Assembly: GCA_002179805.1 (NCBI GenBank)
Contig: NAVB01000231.1
Coordinates: forward strand, 49,539-113,538
Length of the DNA: 64,000 bases
Direction: 5' to 3'
Origin: Acanthamoeba lenticulata
Lineage: Eukaryota; Discosea; Longamoebia; Acanthamoebidae
Each line of letters opens with the position of its first letter. Positions within the stretch are counted from its first letter, which is position 1. Below are positions 12,601-25,489 of the stretch, one piece after another. The position numbers were made by a program, and so were the translations under genes. The notes under the pieces were generated by a model. The model was not told the DNA's origin and made no database searches. It saw only the letters and a program-made list of their open reading frames with translations.

Positions 12601-13107
12601 CAGGAGGTGCTGCACACGTTCCGCCTGCGGGTGCAGAACACGCGCGAGCAGTTTGTGGAGACGGCGCACGGGTTCGTCTACGTGAGCGACGAGTTCCCGC
12701 TGTGGCACCAGAAGGCCATCAAGGCGCTCGTGCCCCTGTTCAACACGGCCACGGGCGAGTTCGAGCCGGACTTCAAGAAGCAGGTGGCCGACGCGCTCAA
12801 GGGCGACGCAAGCCTCAAGGCCGACAGCAAGAAGATCATGAACCTGGTGGCCGACATGCCCAACCGGATCAAGGCCGACGGCCCAGCGGCGTTCAACCTC
12901 GTGGCGCCATTCGACCAGCTGGCGCTGCTCGAGGCCCACCGGGCGTTCCTGCAGGAGCAGCTGGGCCTGGAGAGCCTCACCATCTACTCGGCCTCGGCTG
13001 CCGATGCGCCGGACCACGACAACAAGAAGGGCGCTGCCGTGCCGCTCAAGCCCGTCTTCACCTTTGGCGGCGAGAAGAAGAAGGTCGAGAAGAAGAAGCG
13101 CAGATAG
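9677..13107 (+). CDS. Divergent leucyl-tRNA synthetase paralogue lacking class I catalytic motifs (probable pseudoenzyme)
   Basis: Four exons (9677-10661, 10743-11199, 11274-11813, 11880-13107) give 1070 codons including the stop, with no internal stop. The protein aligns end to end with the canonical cytosolic LeuRS at 43014-46809. Where that gene has GRLHLGHTF (HIGH motif), this one has [18 protein letters not shown] is [18 protein letters not shown] is GFHGTGRGI; RANGH is LACGK. The CP1 editing block ([38 protein letters not shown]) and the anticodon-binding and C-terminal half are nearly unchanged. It lacks three introns of the other copy, shares two with it, and has one extra candidate intron (11814-11879). 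The Lys-rich tail is shorter (VEKKKRR). Aminoacylation is very unlikely; tRNA-Leu binding or editing is possible. An expressed pseudogene is the alternative. Confidence 0.82.
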
Positions 13108-13165
13108 AACTTTAGTGCCTATTACTCAATATTTTTTAACTCTTAGCACCCTGGTGGAGGATACT

Positions 13166-16100
13166 TCACTCCTCGCCGAGGAGGTACTTCTCGACGAACA
13201 TGGCCTCTCGCGCGAGGTAGAAGTCGATGTTGCCCTTCTTCTTGAACCCGTGCCCTGTGCGTACCACGTATGATGCACAGCGTCAGATAAAACCTGGACT
13301 GAAGGTGGCGGCAAGGTGGTGGCGGTGGTAGTCACCTTCGTCCTTGGCCAGGATGTACCAGACGGGCATCCCGGACTGGCGAATCTTCTTCACGACCTGC
13401 TCCGACTCGGACGCGGGCACGCGCGGGTCGTTGGCGCCTTGTTGTGTGCATCAAACAAACGCGCAAACACGCAAACGGGTGAGCGCCACACCAATGCCTG
13501 GATCCAGGGCCATCGCTGGCACACGCACACCACCAGGGCGGATGGGCGCACCCTGAGAGATGAGCATGGGCTTGTTGATTTCGTGGGCTCGCGCGGTGGG
13601 CGAGATGGCCTGGAGGAACGCGCGCATCTCTGGATTGCGCTCGTCGCCGTATTCCTCACGCCTCTGTCATCATCAGCATACATCATCAGCATCATCGTCA
13701 TCATCATTAGCATTGGCAAGGGCGAGCTCGAAGCGAGACGCACGTTGTCGCGACGGTAGGACGACGTGTTCTCGAGAAAGGTCACAAAGTTGCTGATGCC
13801 CACGCGCTCCATGCCGCAGCGAAGCTCGCGGCCAAAATGGATCATGGAGGCCAGCACCATGAAGCCGCCATACGACCCGCCGTCGACCATCACGCGGTCG
13901 GGATCGAGCTCCGGCTGGCGCTTGACCCACTCGATGAGCTTCCCGATGTCGCGCACAGCGTCCTCGCGCCGGAAGCCGTTGTCGAGCAGCAGGTAGGACT
14001 TGCCGTAGCCCGACGACCCGCGCACGTTGGGCGCCAGCACGGCCACGCCCAGCTCGCAGCAGTAATACTGCACCCGCGGGATGAACTGCGGACGCCACTG
14101 GCTCTCTGCGCGTGTGTCCGCGTGTGTGCGCCGCAAATTAATTGGCGCAGACGCCGGCCAGGCTGAGCTCGGTGTTCATACCAGGTCCTCCGTGGATGGT
14201 GATCATCACGGGCAGGCGCTTGTCTCCCGGCGCAGTCGAGCGCCGAGGCCGATAGTAGAAGGCGGGGATCGTGCGGCGGCGGCCCTCGTCGTCCTCGTCA
14301 AAGGTGTCGAAGCGGACCAGGCTGGGCACGACGAACGTGTCCGTGTCGAGGCCGCCCACCTCGCTGAAGGTCCAGCGCTCGGGCGCCGACGTCGACGCAG
14401 AAGCCTCGTCACCGGCGCCTGTGAGCATGGCGTCAGCCGATCGCAATCAGGTTTGTGAGAATTGCCGCCGTGGTGTGGGCACCGTCATCTGCGTCGAGAT
14501 CGGGGGCAGCGAGGACGAAGATGTCGCCAGGCGTCTGCGCGGTGCTGAGTACAATGCCAATCTGCTTCCCGTTCGGATGCCACCTGCGTGGATGGATTTA
14601 AATGAGCAATATCGATATTGACAATGTTGATTTTAAATTATAAAAAGACGTACCGGGCCGAATTGGCCAAGCCGAGCGGACACCCGGGGACCCGGCGGTA
14701 GCGGAACGTGGTGGTGTCCATCACGTACAGGGCCGAAGCGCCGTCCTCGTTGGTGATGAAGAGCAGCCGGCGGCCTGCAATCGCCGTCACATTCCGCCAC
14801 GAGACGCACAAGACAATGAGGCGCGAACGTCGTGGCCCGAGGGCGAAAAGACTGTGGCGAGGGATGGAGAAGACGTATACCGTCGGGCGAGAGTTCGATC
14901 GACTCGACGTCCCACGGGATGCCCGCGGTGAGCACCTTGGGCAGCGTCTCTTCGCTGTGGTCAAAGGGGAGAGCTTGTGTCAGACGGTCCGCGCGCGGTA
15001 AAGGCGCGAACGCTCTTGTGTTTGCACGTGCCTGAGATCAAAGTAGTAGAGGCGCAGAAACTCGCCGGTTTCGTCCGAGTTCATGAACAGGCCCCGATGG
15101 TCTTTGGCAAACAGGCCCGTGCCGTAGGCAATCTGTGCAATGCAGAGGAGCGGAAGTGAGCGTCCCTACCGGGTTGAGCGCTTGCCGCGGAATGTAGAAG
15201 ATGCTGGTGAAGAAGAGCCGCGACCTTTTCGTCACTGGGATTGACTTGCATCAGCGCCTTGCTCTCCAAGTGGAGGACGTAAACCTGCGACTCATTGGCG
15301 CTGCAAAAACAAACATGAGAATATGAATAAATGCAATCAAAAAGGTGAAAAATGTCCAACAGACCAAGCAAGCAAGGGCAAGGAGTATCATGGTGATACC
15401 TGATGTACTTCTTGACGAGGAGGCGAGAGCCGTCGTGGGACCAGTCCACGGGGTGCCAGGACCCGCCCTCGCTCAAGGCCATCTCCTGCGCGGGGAGGGC
15501 TTGCTGCTGCTGACCAGCGGCACCGGGGGAGGGTAGGCTGCTGATCCAGATGTCCCAGTCTCGGCCGTTCCGCTGCGTGCTGTAGTAAGCGAACCGGTCC
15601 CCGCTGGGCGCCCTGCGTGTGGGTCCGTGGTCGCGGCGTGAGACTAGAACGTCGAGATGCAGCGGTCCAGCCGCGGCAGGAGAGGGCGACAGCCGCACCA
15701 GACGATCGAGCCATGCCGGGAGACGCCATCGGACAGCAGAACGTGTCTGCCTGAGGTCAAGTCAAAGTGGTAGATTTGATACTGCTCGGCTCCGCCCACG
15801 TCGCGCAGGTAGAGGACGCTGTGCCACAACAGGCGTAAGACGGGTGGCGAGGCAACGCAGAGGGGGCACCAAGCCACAACACATATGCGTGCCTATTACG
15901 AAACGGGGAGGCGTGGTTGGGGCACATGGACGCTGAGAACACGGGCTCGTTGAAGAATGTAAGCTGCTTGCGGTACCTGCAGAACGATTTAGAAGAAAGA
16001 AAAGATCGATCTCTCCCGGGCAGAAGCGAAGGTGCAGTCACGCACCCCGCAGGGCGCGAGATGTAGTGCAGCTGTACAGTGTCGGCAAAGCGGGTGCTCA

Positions 16101-16266
16101 TGAGCATGCCCTCGGCCTCCTCGGCGCGTGTTGAGCGGTGCCAGTCATGCAGGTTGGCTGCTCGGGTGTTCTGGTACTGCTCGAGTCTTTGCGAGATGTG
16201 AGGCGGCACCGATTCAGGGACATCTTCGAGCACCAGATTGCCTTGTTCTCTGCGCTTCACCTCCAT
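13166..16266 (-). CDS. Prolyl oligopeptidase family (S9) serine peptidase
   Basis: A multi-exon gene starting at the ATG at 16266 (MEVKRREQGNLVLEDVPESV). The N-terminal two thirds are beta-propeller-type repeats, for example YLRDVGGAEQYQIYHFDL, FAYYSTQRNGRDWDIWIS, LLFITNEDGASALYVMD and WHPNGKQIGIVLSTAQTPGD. The hydrolase domain has HGGPG (oxyanion region, near 14180), a GSSGYGK loop near 14010, the nucleophile elbow GGSYGG (near 13870), the Asp loop GANDPRVPASESEQ (near 13420) and the catalytic His in KDEGHGFKKKGN (near 13240). The full Ser-Asp-His triad is therefore present. It ends MFVEKYLLGEE with the stop at 13166-13168. The Asp loop and C-terminus look most like acylaminoacyl-peptidase/dipeptidyl-peptidase S9 subfamilies. 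Substrate is unknown, and no signal peptide or TM segment is evident, so it is probably cytosolic. The last 58 nt face the 3' end of the LeuRS-like gene. Confidence 0.85.
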
Positions 16267-17067
16267 CTGCTACTTGGACACAAAACTTCTGAATTTTATT
16301 TTTATTTTCTTGGTCAAAAAATGGGGAGTGATGGCGTCAACCAGGCCTAGTGGTGAAGGGGTAAGCTCGCACGGGCGAGGATATCTGTCACCGCCTTGCA
16401 GAGGTGTAACCTTCTGACGCAACTCTCTTAGCCCATTGCTGGGGAGAGTGAGAACGTCTGAGGATGCTTGTTGTTGCACACTCCTTAGAGGATGTCCACT
16501 TCCAAGACCACCCTCCCCTGCATTTTGGGCAGTGCAGCTCCCTACTCCGTGTCCCTTCGGGCCCAATTTTACTCTCGTTCTGATTAGTCGATGAACTAGT
16601 TTAACTACGCACCGCCCCAGCAAGGAAGCAGTCTTCTCGACGTTAAACGTGTAGAGGAACAGGCGTACGACTCTCCTTGTGGTTCTCCGCCTGGCGCTTC
16701 AGGAAACAAGGCGCCTGCCAAAAGCGGCTGTCGTCTATTTTTGTGCGTGCGCCCAACAACACCGAGGGCCCAACAACCGCACCGACAGAGTGAGTAGTCA
16801 TACCGAACCGGGATAAAACCGGGATAAATACGGGAATAAACCGCGGTAAAGATCCCCCTTTGGGGCAAAGGGCGGCTCCTCCGGAGAGGCAGCGTTGTCG
16901 TCCGCCCGCGCCCCACGTAGCTCGCTGTGCCCACACCCTTGTTGTCCCTCTGGTTCATCGCTTGCCGAGAACTGTTGGATCTGCACCGTTCCGTCACGCT
17001 GGACCCCCGCAACACCGAAATCCCATAACACTTCCCTTGTACCTCTGCCTTCACACCAGAGCTCAAG
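16267..17067. other. Intergenic region with divergent promoters (S9 peptidase and ATP sulfurylase)
   Basis: About 800 nt between two divergently transcribed genes. Short ORFs here show no recognisable protein family. The part nearest the ATP sulfurylase gene carries a tandem 11-nt repeat, annotated separately. No RNA gene was recognised. Confidence 0.5.
16808..16851 (+). repeat. Four tandem 11-nt repeats upstream of the ATP sulfurylase gene
   Basis: Four consecutive 11-mers read CCGGGATAAAA, CCGGGATAAAT, ACGGGAATAAA and CCGCGGTAAAG, about 220 nt before the ATG at 17068. A period of 11 nt is roughly one helical turn, which would place protein-binding sites on one DNA face. A regulatory role is inference. 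Confidence 0.5.
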
Positions 17068-19448
<2,381 letters not shown>

Positions 19449-19688
19449 ATCGTGCAACAGAGGTTGTGGATGTTGTTGAGTGAACGTTGTAGCACTCGTT
19501 GTGAGTTTGCAGTAAAATAGTAGCGTGCTATTTGATCTAGTGACCAGGTGTCTCTCCTTGTTGAACTTGCCCAGCAAACACTTCTTCAATGAAGGAAACA
19601 ACTACGGCAGGACAACAACAAATACAAAATGTGGAAGTCTGGCAAAGAATCGTTATAGTTGATTGAGAAGGGGGAAACAAGTGGAGCT

Positions 19689-19952
19689 CTACCAGTACTT
19701 CCGGCCGGGGACAGCAAGGCTGTTGGGAGGATTCTGCTCGTCCATCTCATTCAAGTTCCACTTGCACAGCTGGTACGTGACGTAGGGGATGGCAACCATG
19801 AAAATTAGGCCTCGCCTCGCAACCTTGGGGGTCATTCGAAAATAGCGGTGGGTATTCTCCCTGTAGAAGGCCCATTCCTCAATGGCCGGGTTCTTGATCG
19901 CATGCTGCGGCCGTGGGCCGCGCGGGACGGAGAAGTAGTTCCTGCTGTTCAT
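19689..19952 (-). CDS. NDUFB4-like accessory subunit of mitochondrial complex I
   Basis: An 87-residue single-exon protein starting MNSRNYFSVPRGPRPQHAIK. The core NPAIEEWAFYRENTHRYFRM followed by TPKVARRG and one hydrophobic segment (LIFMVAIPYVTYQLC) matches the NDUFB4/B15 pattern: N-P-A-(I/L)-x-x-W, YRE, (H/Y)FR.TP, then a single TM helix. Length is typical for the short plant and protist forms. The protein would sit in the inner mitochondrial membrane arm of complex I. The open frame continues upstream with no stop and includes a hydrophobic stretch followed by a Lys/Gln-rich helix, so a longer N-terminus cannot be excluded. I prefer this ATG because it gives the family-like size. It is divergent from the TBC gene with 136 nt between starts. 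Confidence 0.65.
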   Translation of the reverse strand: MNSRNYFSVPRGPRPQHAIKNPAIEEWAFYRENTHRYFRMTPKVARRGLIFMVAIPYVTYQLCKWNLNEMDEQNPPNSLAVPGRKYW

Positions 19953-20088
19953 TGATTGCACGGCTGAAGCTTGTCTGATTTGTTTTTCTGCTTTTCCTTG
20001 CTGCAAACGTGCCTTGAATTCCTTCAACTTCGCCTCCTGCTGGCTAACTCGCGCGTAGAATTTCAAGTTTACAAAGGCAAATACGAAG
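19953..20088. promoter_or_regulatory. Compact divergent promoter between NDUFB4-like and TBC1D23-like genes
   Basis: Only 136 nt separate the two opposing start codons, so both promoters must be shared or overlapping. No canonical TATA element was recognised. Confidence 0.4.
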
Positions 20089-23000
20089 ATGAGCAGGGCT
20101 GGGGAAGCTGATGGAGAGCAGGAGTCTCCATCAGTGTCAATTGGAGATCTTGACCTCTCTGCCCAACTGCAAGACATTCTTGAAATGCCGACTCTGGGCG
20201 GAAATCGACCTTCTGCAAGTCACCAAGGCGGCGGGCAAACAAGCGACATCGAGCTCAACTTTGATTTCGCCGATGTGGACCTGCAAAAAATCATGGAAGA
20301 GGAGATGACATTCAGCTTGGGTTTCAAGAAGGAGCCAGCGCTGCCCACAACGCCCCTGGCCAGCACCACCATAGAGGCTCCCGTACCTGCGAGCGTGTCT
20401 AGTCTGGGCGCTGGTGGCGCCCTGGCACAGAACCACTCCTTCACCTTCGCAGACGACGAACAACTGGCACCCTCCAATGGTCTTGACAATGACCTACACC
20501 AGGAACTGTTGGCCAGGCAAGAGCAGCGGCAAGGCCAACAGGACGAGGATATCACAGCTGATGACTCAACCCCAGACCAGTCCCTCATCAAGGAAATCAC
20601 CGATACCATCGAAGGCAGGTATCTGGCGAGCCTCAACGAGCTCAAGCGACGAGAGTTGGAGAGGCAAGAGCAGCAACAGGAGGAGCATGGCGCCGGCGCA
20701 CAGGCGGAGAGCAAAGGCGACCATGGCCACGTCATGGACGAGCAGGTCGAGTGCGAGCTCGAGGAAGAGCTCGCCAAGGCGTCACCCGACGTCACCAAGC
20801 TGAGGCGGTTGAGTTGCACTTACCTCATCCCTGACTCAGCGCGACCAACTTTGTGGAAGGTACTTCAATCACCCGCCTTGATGATCATGTCTGCTGCCGC
20901 AGAATCACGAACGCTCAAGCCTGTACTTGTCGTGTGTGCTCGTGATGTTATCAATACAGGTGCTTCTGGGCGCCGACAAGAAGCCGGCCGACTCGATGGC
21001 CGGGTGGGAGGAGCTCCTTGCCGCGCCGCTTACGCCAGAGGAGGAGAAGCTGGTCCAGGCTTGTCGCAACACGCGCCCCGAAATGCCCGGTACAGCGCAT
21101 GACTGCTCATGGTTGCCTCTGGTCTAGCACTCACCACCACTGATCGATGTGCGTGCGGCCTAGAGTTCCGAGATGAAGCCGTGGCGCAGCGCCTCACCCG
21201 AGTGCTCCGATTCTACTGCAAGCGGCGCTACGTGAAGTATCGTGAGGGTCTGTTCCTGACGGAGCTGCTGGCTCAGTTCATGATGCTTAACTACCCCCTG
21301 GACGTGGTCTTTGACTGCTTCGACACGTTCATCTCCAAGCACGTCCCGCTGACCTTTGTCGAGGACTCCTCTGTGCATACGTACACGGCCTCCTCCATAC
21401 ACGCGCATGTCTTTGTTATACGAACATGTTCCACTCACGCTCATCATGCCTCCTGGTGTGGATGAACAGTTGTATCAATCAACTGTTCCGCCTACTGGTG
21501 TTGTATCATGACCAACCTCTGTGCCTCTACCTCGACCAAAACCATCTGCCACACTTTCAATTCTCTGCTCAATGGGTGCGCTCACATGACCCTTTCCTCT
21601 TCGCGTGCTTGAGTTAAGTGGGTGACTGGCTGTGGCGCTTTCGGCCTCTTCTCCCGGTCCAGCTCGCTTCCCTGTTCACATGTATCTACGATCTGGAGGA
21701 CGTCTACACGTTGTGGGACTTCTTCCTGGCCCACGGCGACCCTTTCTTCCCCTACTTTTACGCGCTGGCCTACCTCTGTAGCAAAAGGTCCGCATTTTCC
21801 CCCAGCTATGAGCCTGCGCCCAGCAGCGTTCAGCGACTTGACCCTCTGGGCCGATGCTAGATCGGCGATTCTTGCTTCGCCCAACCAACAGACCATCTTG
21901 TCGGAACTCGCGCGCACGCCTACGTCATCCTCGGAGGAGATCCATCGCCTCATTGAGCGCGCCCTCGAGCTCGAGCGACACACGCCGCGTGCCTTTCGAC
22001 AGCAGCTGCACGCTGCCATTTACCAGACGCAGGTTGGTATCGTTGTTTGCTGGCCTCGCCGCCACACAGCCGCGTCGCTCACATCTCACGCTGTGTCGTT
22101 CCAGGACTGGAGCGCGTGGGTTCGACGCTGCCTCTACACGACCGACCCGGCGCTGTCGACGCCCACATGCTTGCAGCTCGTGGCCTCGGAGGTGGCCGAG
22201 GCCACCGCTGGCGGGCGTGGGCTCAAGTTCCTCCTCATCGACGCGCGTACCGACGACGAGTTTGCGAGCGGCCACCTGCCCACGGCCTTTCACCTGCCCT
22301 CCCGGCTGGTACTCCTCCTCTTCCCCTCTCCACTCAAGACCGAGCGCTGGACGGCACTTTTTGACTTCTTGAGTGCGGCGCTGGCTCATGTGGGATCGGC
22401 CAGTTGCTGGAGCGGCCGGAAGACTTCAAGCGGCTGCTGGACGGGTTTGCACAGCTTCAGAGTGACTCGACCCACTTTGCGTTCATGGGCACCTCTGCTG
22501 CCGACACCTTCCTCGAGCTGGTCGTGTTGCAGTTCTTGCAAAACGGTGCTTCCCTCCTCCCCGCCGTCGCAGCTCGTTCAAAGGCTCATGCAGTGGCGAC
22601 GGCTCGTTCGCAGGGTTCAATCACGTAAGCTCGGTGCATGGCGGCTACGAGGCGCTGCATTCGCTTCTTCTGCCGCCGACACCGGCGGAAACGCGCCCTT
22701 CCGGCGGTTTCGTGGAGCTCATGGACCACGACCCAACCCGGTGCCTCGTTTGCACGAGCACGTCCTCAGACGCAGCCTCAGGCGGAGGCGCTTCTTCGAC
22801 ATCCCCATCGCTCACGTCTTCCTTCTTCTCGTCCTTTCTCTCGGGCTCGTCCTCGACGGCGCCCAAGTACCAGGACCGCACAGCCTATTCCTTCTCGGCT
22901 TCGCCTCCTTCCTCATCCTCCTCTGCGCCAGCGACTCCGGTACAGTCATCATCCCCAAAGAAGCCGCCGTCTAGCGACACCTCGGCTCCACCGGCGTCGA

Positions 23001-24504
23001 CGGCACCTTCAGCCTCTTTGGCCTCAGCGCCTGCAGCTCCGGAAAAGCCTGCCGCAGGCCGCGCGACTGCTGCGCCCGCGTCGTCTACAACTCCTTCAGG
23101 CACGACCGCACCACCGGTAGGACCACCGGCGTCCGCGACGAACCCGATGACATCGTCGATGTCCCTGCGCACGTCGGCCACTTCGCTGGTCTCGTCGTTC
23201 GCGACGGGCTTTTCGCTCGTACGAGAGAAGGCGCCAGTGATCGTCAACCGCATGCCCTTCTCGCTCGGCGGGCGTGCGACGACGACTACGACGGCAGCGA
23301 CGGCCGATGCTGGCGCCGCGGCGTCCACGCCCGCTGTCCAGACGCCAGCGGCGCCCCAAAACGCACCGCGTCTATTTACCATTGACGACGACGATGAAGA
23401 TGTCTCCGACAATGTGCCTCCAGCCGCCAGCACAGAGGAAGAGGAGGAAGAGAACGAGGAAGAAGGTGAAGAGACGTTCAGCGAAGTCTCTGTGGACGAA
23501 GAGGCCAGCGCAAAGACCATTGCAGCCTCAGTAGAGCCAGCGAATGCGGCTCCAAGCGCGACGGCCGCCAGCGCCGCCACCGCCACGCCGTCGCGTTGGG
23601 GCAGCGGCCTCTTCTCGTGGGGGCGCCTCGCCAAGGAGACGCCCCTGAAGGCTCAGGCTGACACCGCGGCGGACGGCGCTGTCACCTCCGTCTCTGCGGC
23701 CCTTCCCCAAGCGTCAAGCGCCCAGAGTAACAGCACGGCGAGCACCGCAGGAACTGGCGGACAATCGACCATCGACGCTACCGATGCGCCGAGCCCCTCA
23801 GCGGGCGCATCGGCCGAGAAGAAAGCAGCAGAATCGCGCAAGCCGGGGCTCTGGGAGTCGCTCCACTCCTTGCCCGCTCTCTGGAATGGTGCGCCCCCGG
23901 TCCATCGGGCCGCGTCCTGGAACATCACAGGACTCACCTTCAACGCCTTTTTGTTCCGGGGAGCTGCAGGACGGAAGCGACGACCCCAGCATCGGGTTGG
24001 TGAATTCGTGCGACTGGACCACTACGTCGAGACTCATCAAGCGTGGTCCTTCTTTGCGTGCAAGAAGGTGGTCGAGGCCACGCTTCAGCCATGGTGTGTG
24101 CACGCCATCCTTGGCCTTGAACGTTCCTGTTCAGAAACACGTCGGGACGCTGCCACTCATTCCCCCAATCACCTTCATGCAGGTACCTGGTGGTGACGCC
24201 TGAGGAACTGCTCGAACTGCGAGTGAACGAGGAGAAGCGGTTCATGGTGGCCGTCGAGCAGGTCCACTTGCTGGAGAACATCGTCAAGATCACCTTCAAG
24301 AAGCGACGACCCAAGCTGCTCACCTTCCTCTACTCGAGTGAGCGCACCGCCGCCGACAACGACGGCACAGGCGACTCGCCTCCAGGCGAGGGAGCCTCTG
24401 ACGTCGAGCAGCAGGTCACCTCATCTCAGTACGTGGTGGAGCGACCGACCGAGTGCATCGCTGCAGTTACGCGAGCGGTTGAAGCGCTGATGATGGGGTC
24501 ATGA
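20089..24504 (+). CDS. TBC1D23: TBC1D23-like protein: TBC domain, rhodanese domain, C-terminal PH-like domain
   Basis: Exon 1 (20089-20859) is an acidic, Gln-rich N-terminus ending in LIPDSARPTLWK; exon 2 (from 20960) continues VLLGADKK. The TBC fold follows: VLRFYCKRRYVKYREG (near 21220), LLAQFMMLNYPLDVVFDCFD, then GDWLWRFRPLLPVQLASLF (near 21630) and TLWDFFLAHGDPFFPYFYAL. A rhodanese domain comes next (FLLIDARTDDEFASGHLPTA near 22240, FLELVVLQFLQNG near 22510). A Ser/Ala/Thr/Pro/Glu-rich linker (22790-23890) leads to a C-terminal domain with YLVVTPEELLELRVNEEKRF and RPKLLTFLY. TBC, rhodanese and C-terminal domain in this order is the TBC1D23 signature, an endosome-to-Golgi golgin adaptor. 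The YxQ glutamine finger of active RabGAPs reads Y-R-E, fitting the idea that this family is not a catalytic GAP. Junctions in the middle are approximate. Confidence 0.87.
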
Positions 24505-25489
24505 CCGCATCCTGTAACAGGGCCTGTGTTGGGCCATTACCTTCTTTGCTGTACGTGTTCCTCAACTGGGACCAGGCGGCACGTAACGTGACGTTCGAGT
24601 CGTGCTCATGAGATGGGTTATCTCTTCTTTAGCACGAAATGGTAACGGCCCGGGCGGGGTTGTTTCCACGTTCCCGCTCAGTCCTGGTGGCCTGCTGCAG
24701 CATGAACCAGGATTGCGTCTCCGACGTAGTGCTGCACGATGATGCTGAGGGGCAAGGGGGGATGCAGTCCTCTTAAACAAATAGACGACAAGCAGGCACG
24801 CCGAGATGGCCCGGGCACTATGTCTGGTGAAGTCATGCGATTCTGTGGATCAAGCGTGCGCTTGAGGGCGGCCGCCTCGTGACCATCTGTGGAATGGGTG
24901 GGCGCCCAGGTCCATCAACTCTGCGGAACAACTTAGCTCCGGAAGATGTCCGAGTAGAGGAGGTGTCAGCGTCGTCGCAGTTAACGGACATCAATCTCGA
25001 GCAACAGGGGCCTGTGTAGACGTAATCGGCGAGAGCTCTAGTTGTTCCAGCCTGCCAAACCTGACAGCCCACTCTCCTGTTGGCTCTTGACAGCTTCAGT
25101 TTGTGGCTTGAGGCTCTCCTTTGTCGCGCTCCTCAGTGCCACTTCCACTCTACTCGCACAGAAGCGAGACGTACTCCTGGGACACAAAAAGAGAGAGAGA
25201 AAGAGGAGCAGCTGGCAACCGCCACCTTGTGCCATAACGGGGAAGAGCACAACAAGCGACGCTACCAAGAAACACCTCGAGGACAGACCTCACCGAGCGC
25301 CCAAGAGAGCACGAGCAGGCACCACACGCAAATTCATTTTGAGTTGCCAATAATCGATAGAAGTTGAATCGAAGCAAGTTTGCTTTCACCTCATCAGCTT
25401 ACGAGCAGCAATTCAAGAATTCGTTAGGATCGATCGAAGACTAAGAGAGAAATAAAAACAGCGAGAGGTCGAAGCAGGCGACCGCGCCG
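24505..25489. other. Intergenic region, no gene recognised
   Basis: Nearly 1 kb between the TBC1D23-like stop and the histidine kinase start. Several short ORFs occur on both strands, but none shows family motifs or convincing exon structure. The part just before 25490 is more AT-rich and probably holds the kinase promoter and 5' UTR. Confidence 0.5.

Noticed and set aside
9677..13107. Divergent LeuRS copy as a processed retro-pseudogene
   Set aside because: Two introns are shared with the canonical gene at identical positions and phase and the frame is open, which argues for DNA-level duplication.
16270..16623. 117-codon minus-strand ORF upstream of the S9 peptidase
   Set aside because: No recognisable motif, no support for splicing, and composition typical of random open frame.
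22634..24196. 520-codon ORF as an independent Ser/Ala/Pro-rich gene
   Set aside because: It is the low-complexity linker of the TBC1D23-like gene; rhodanese exons lead into it and the C-terminal domain follows.
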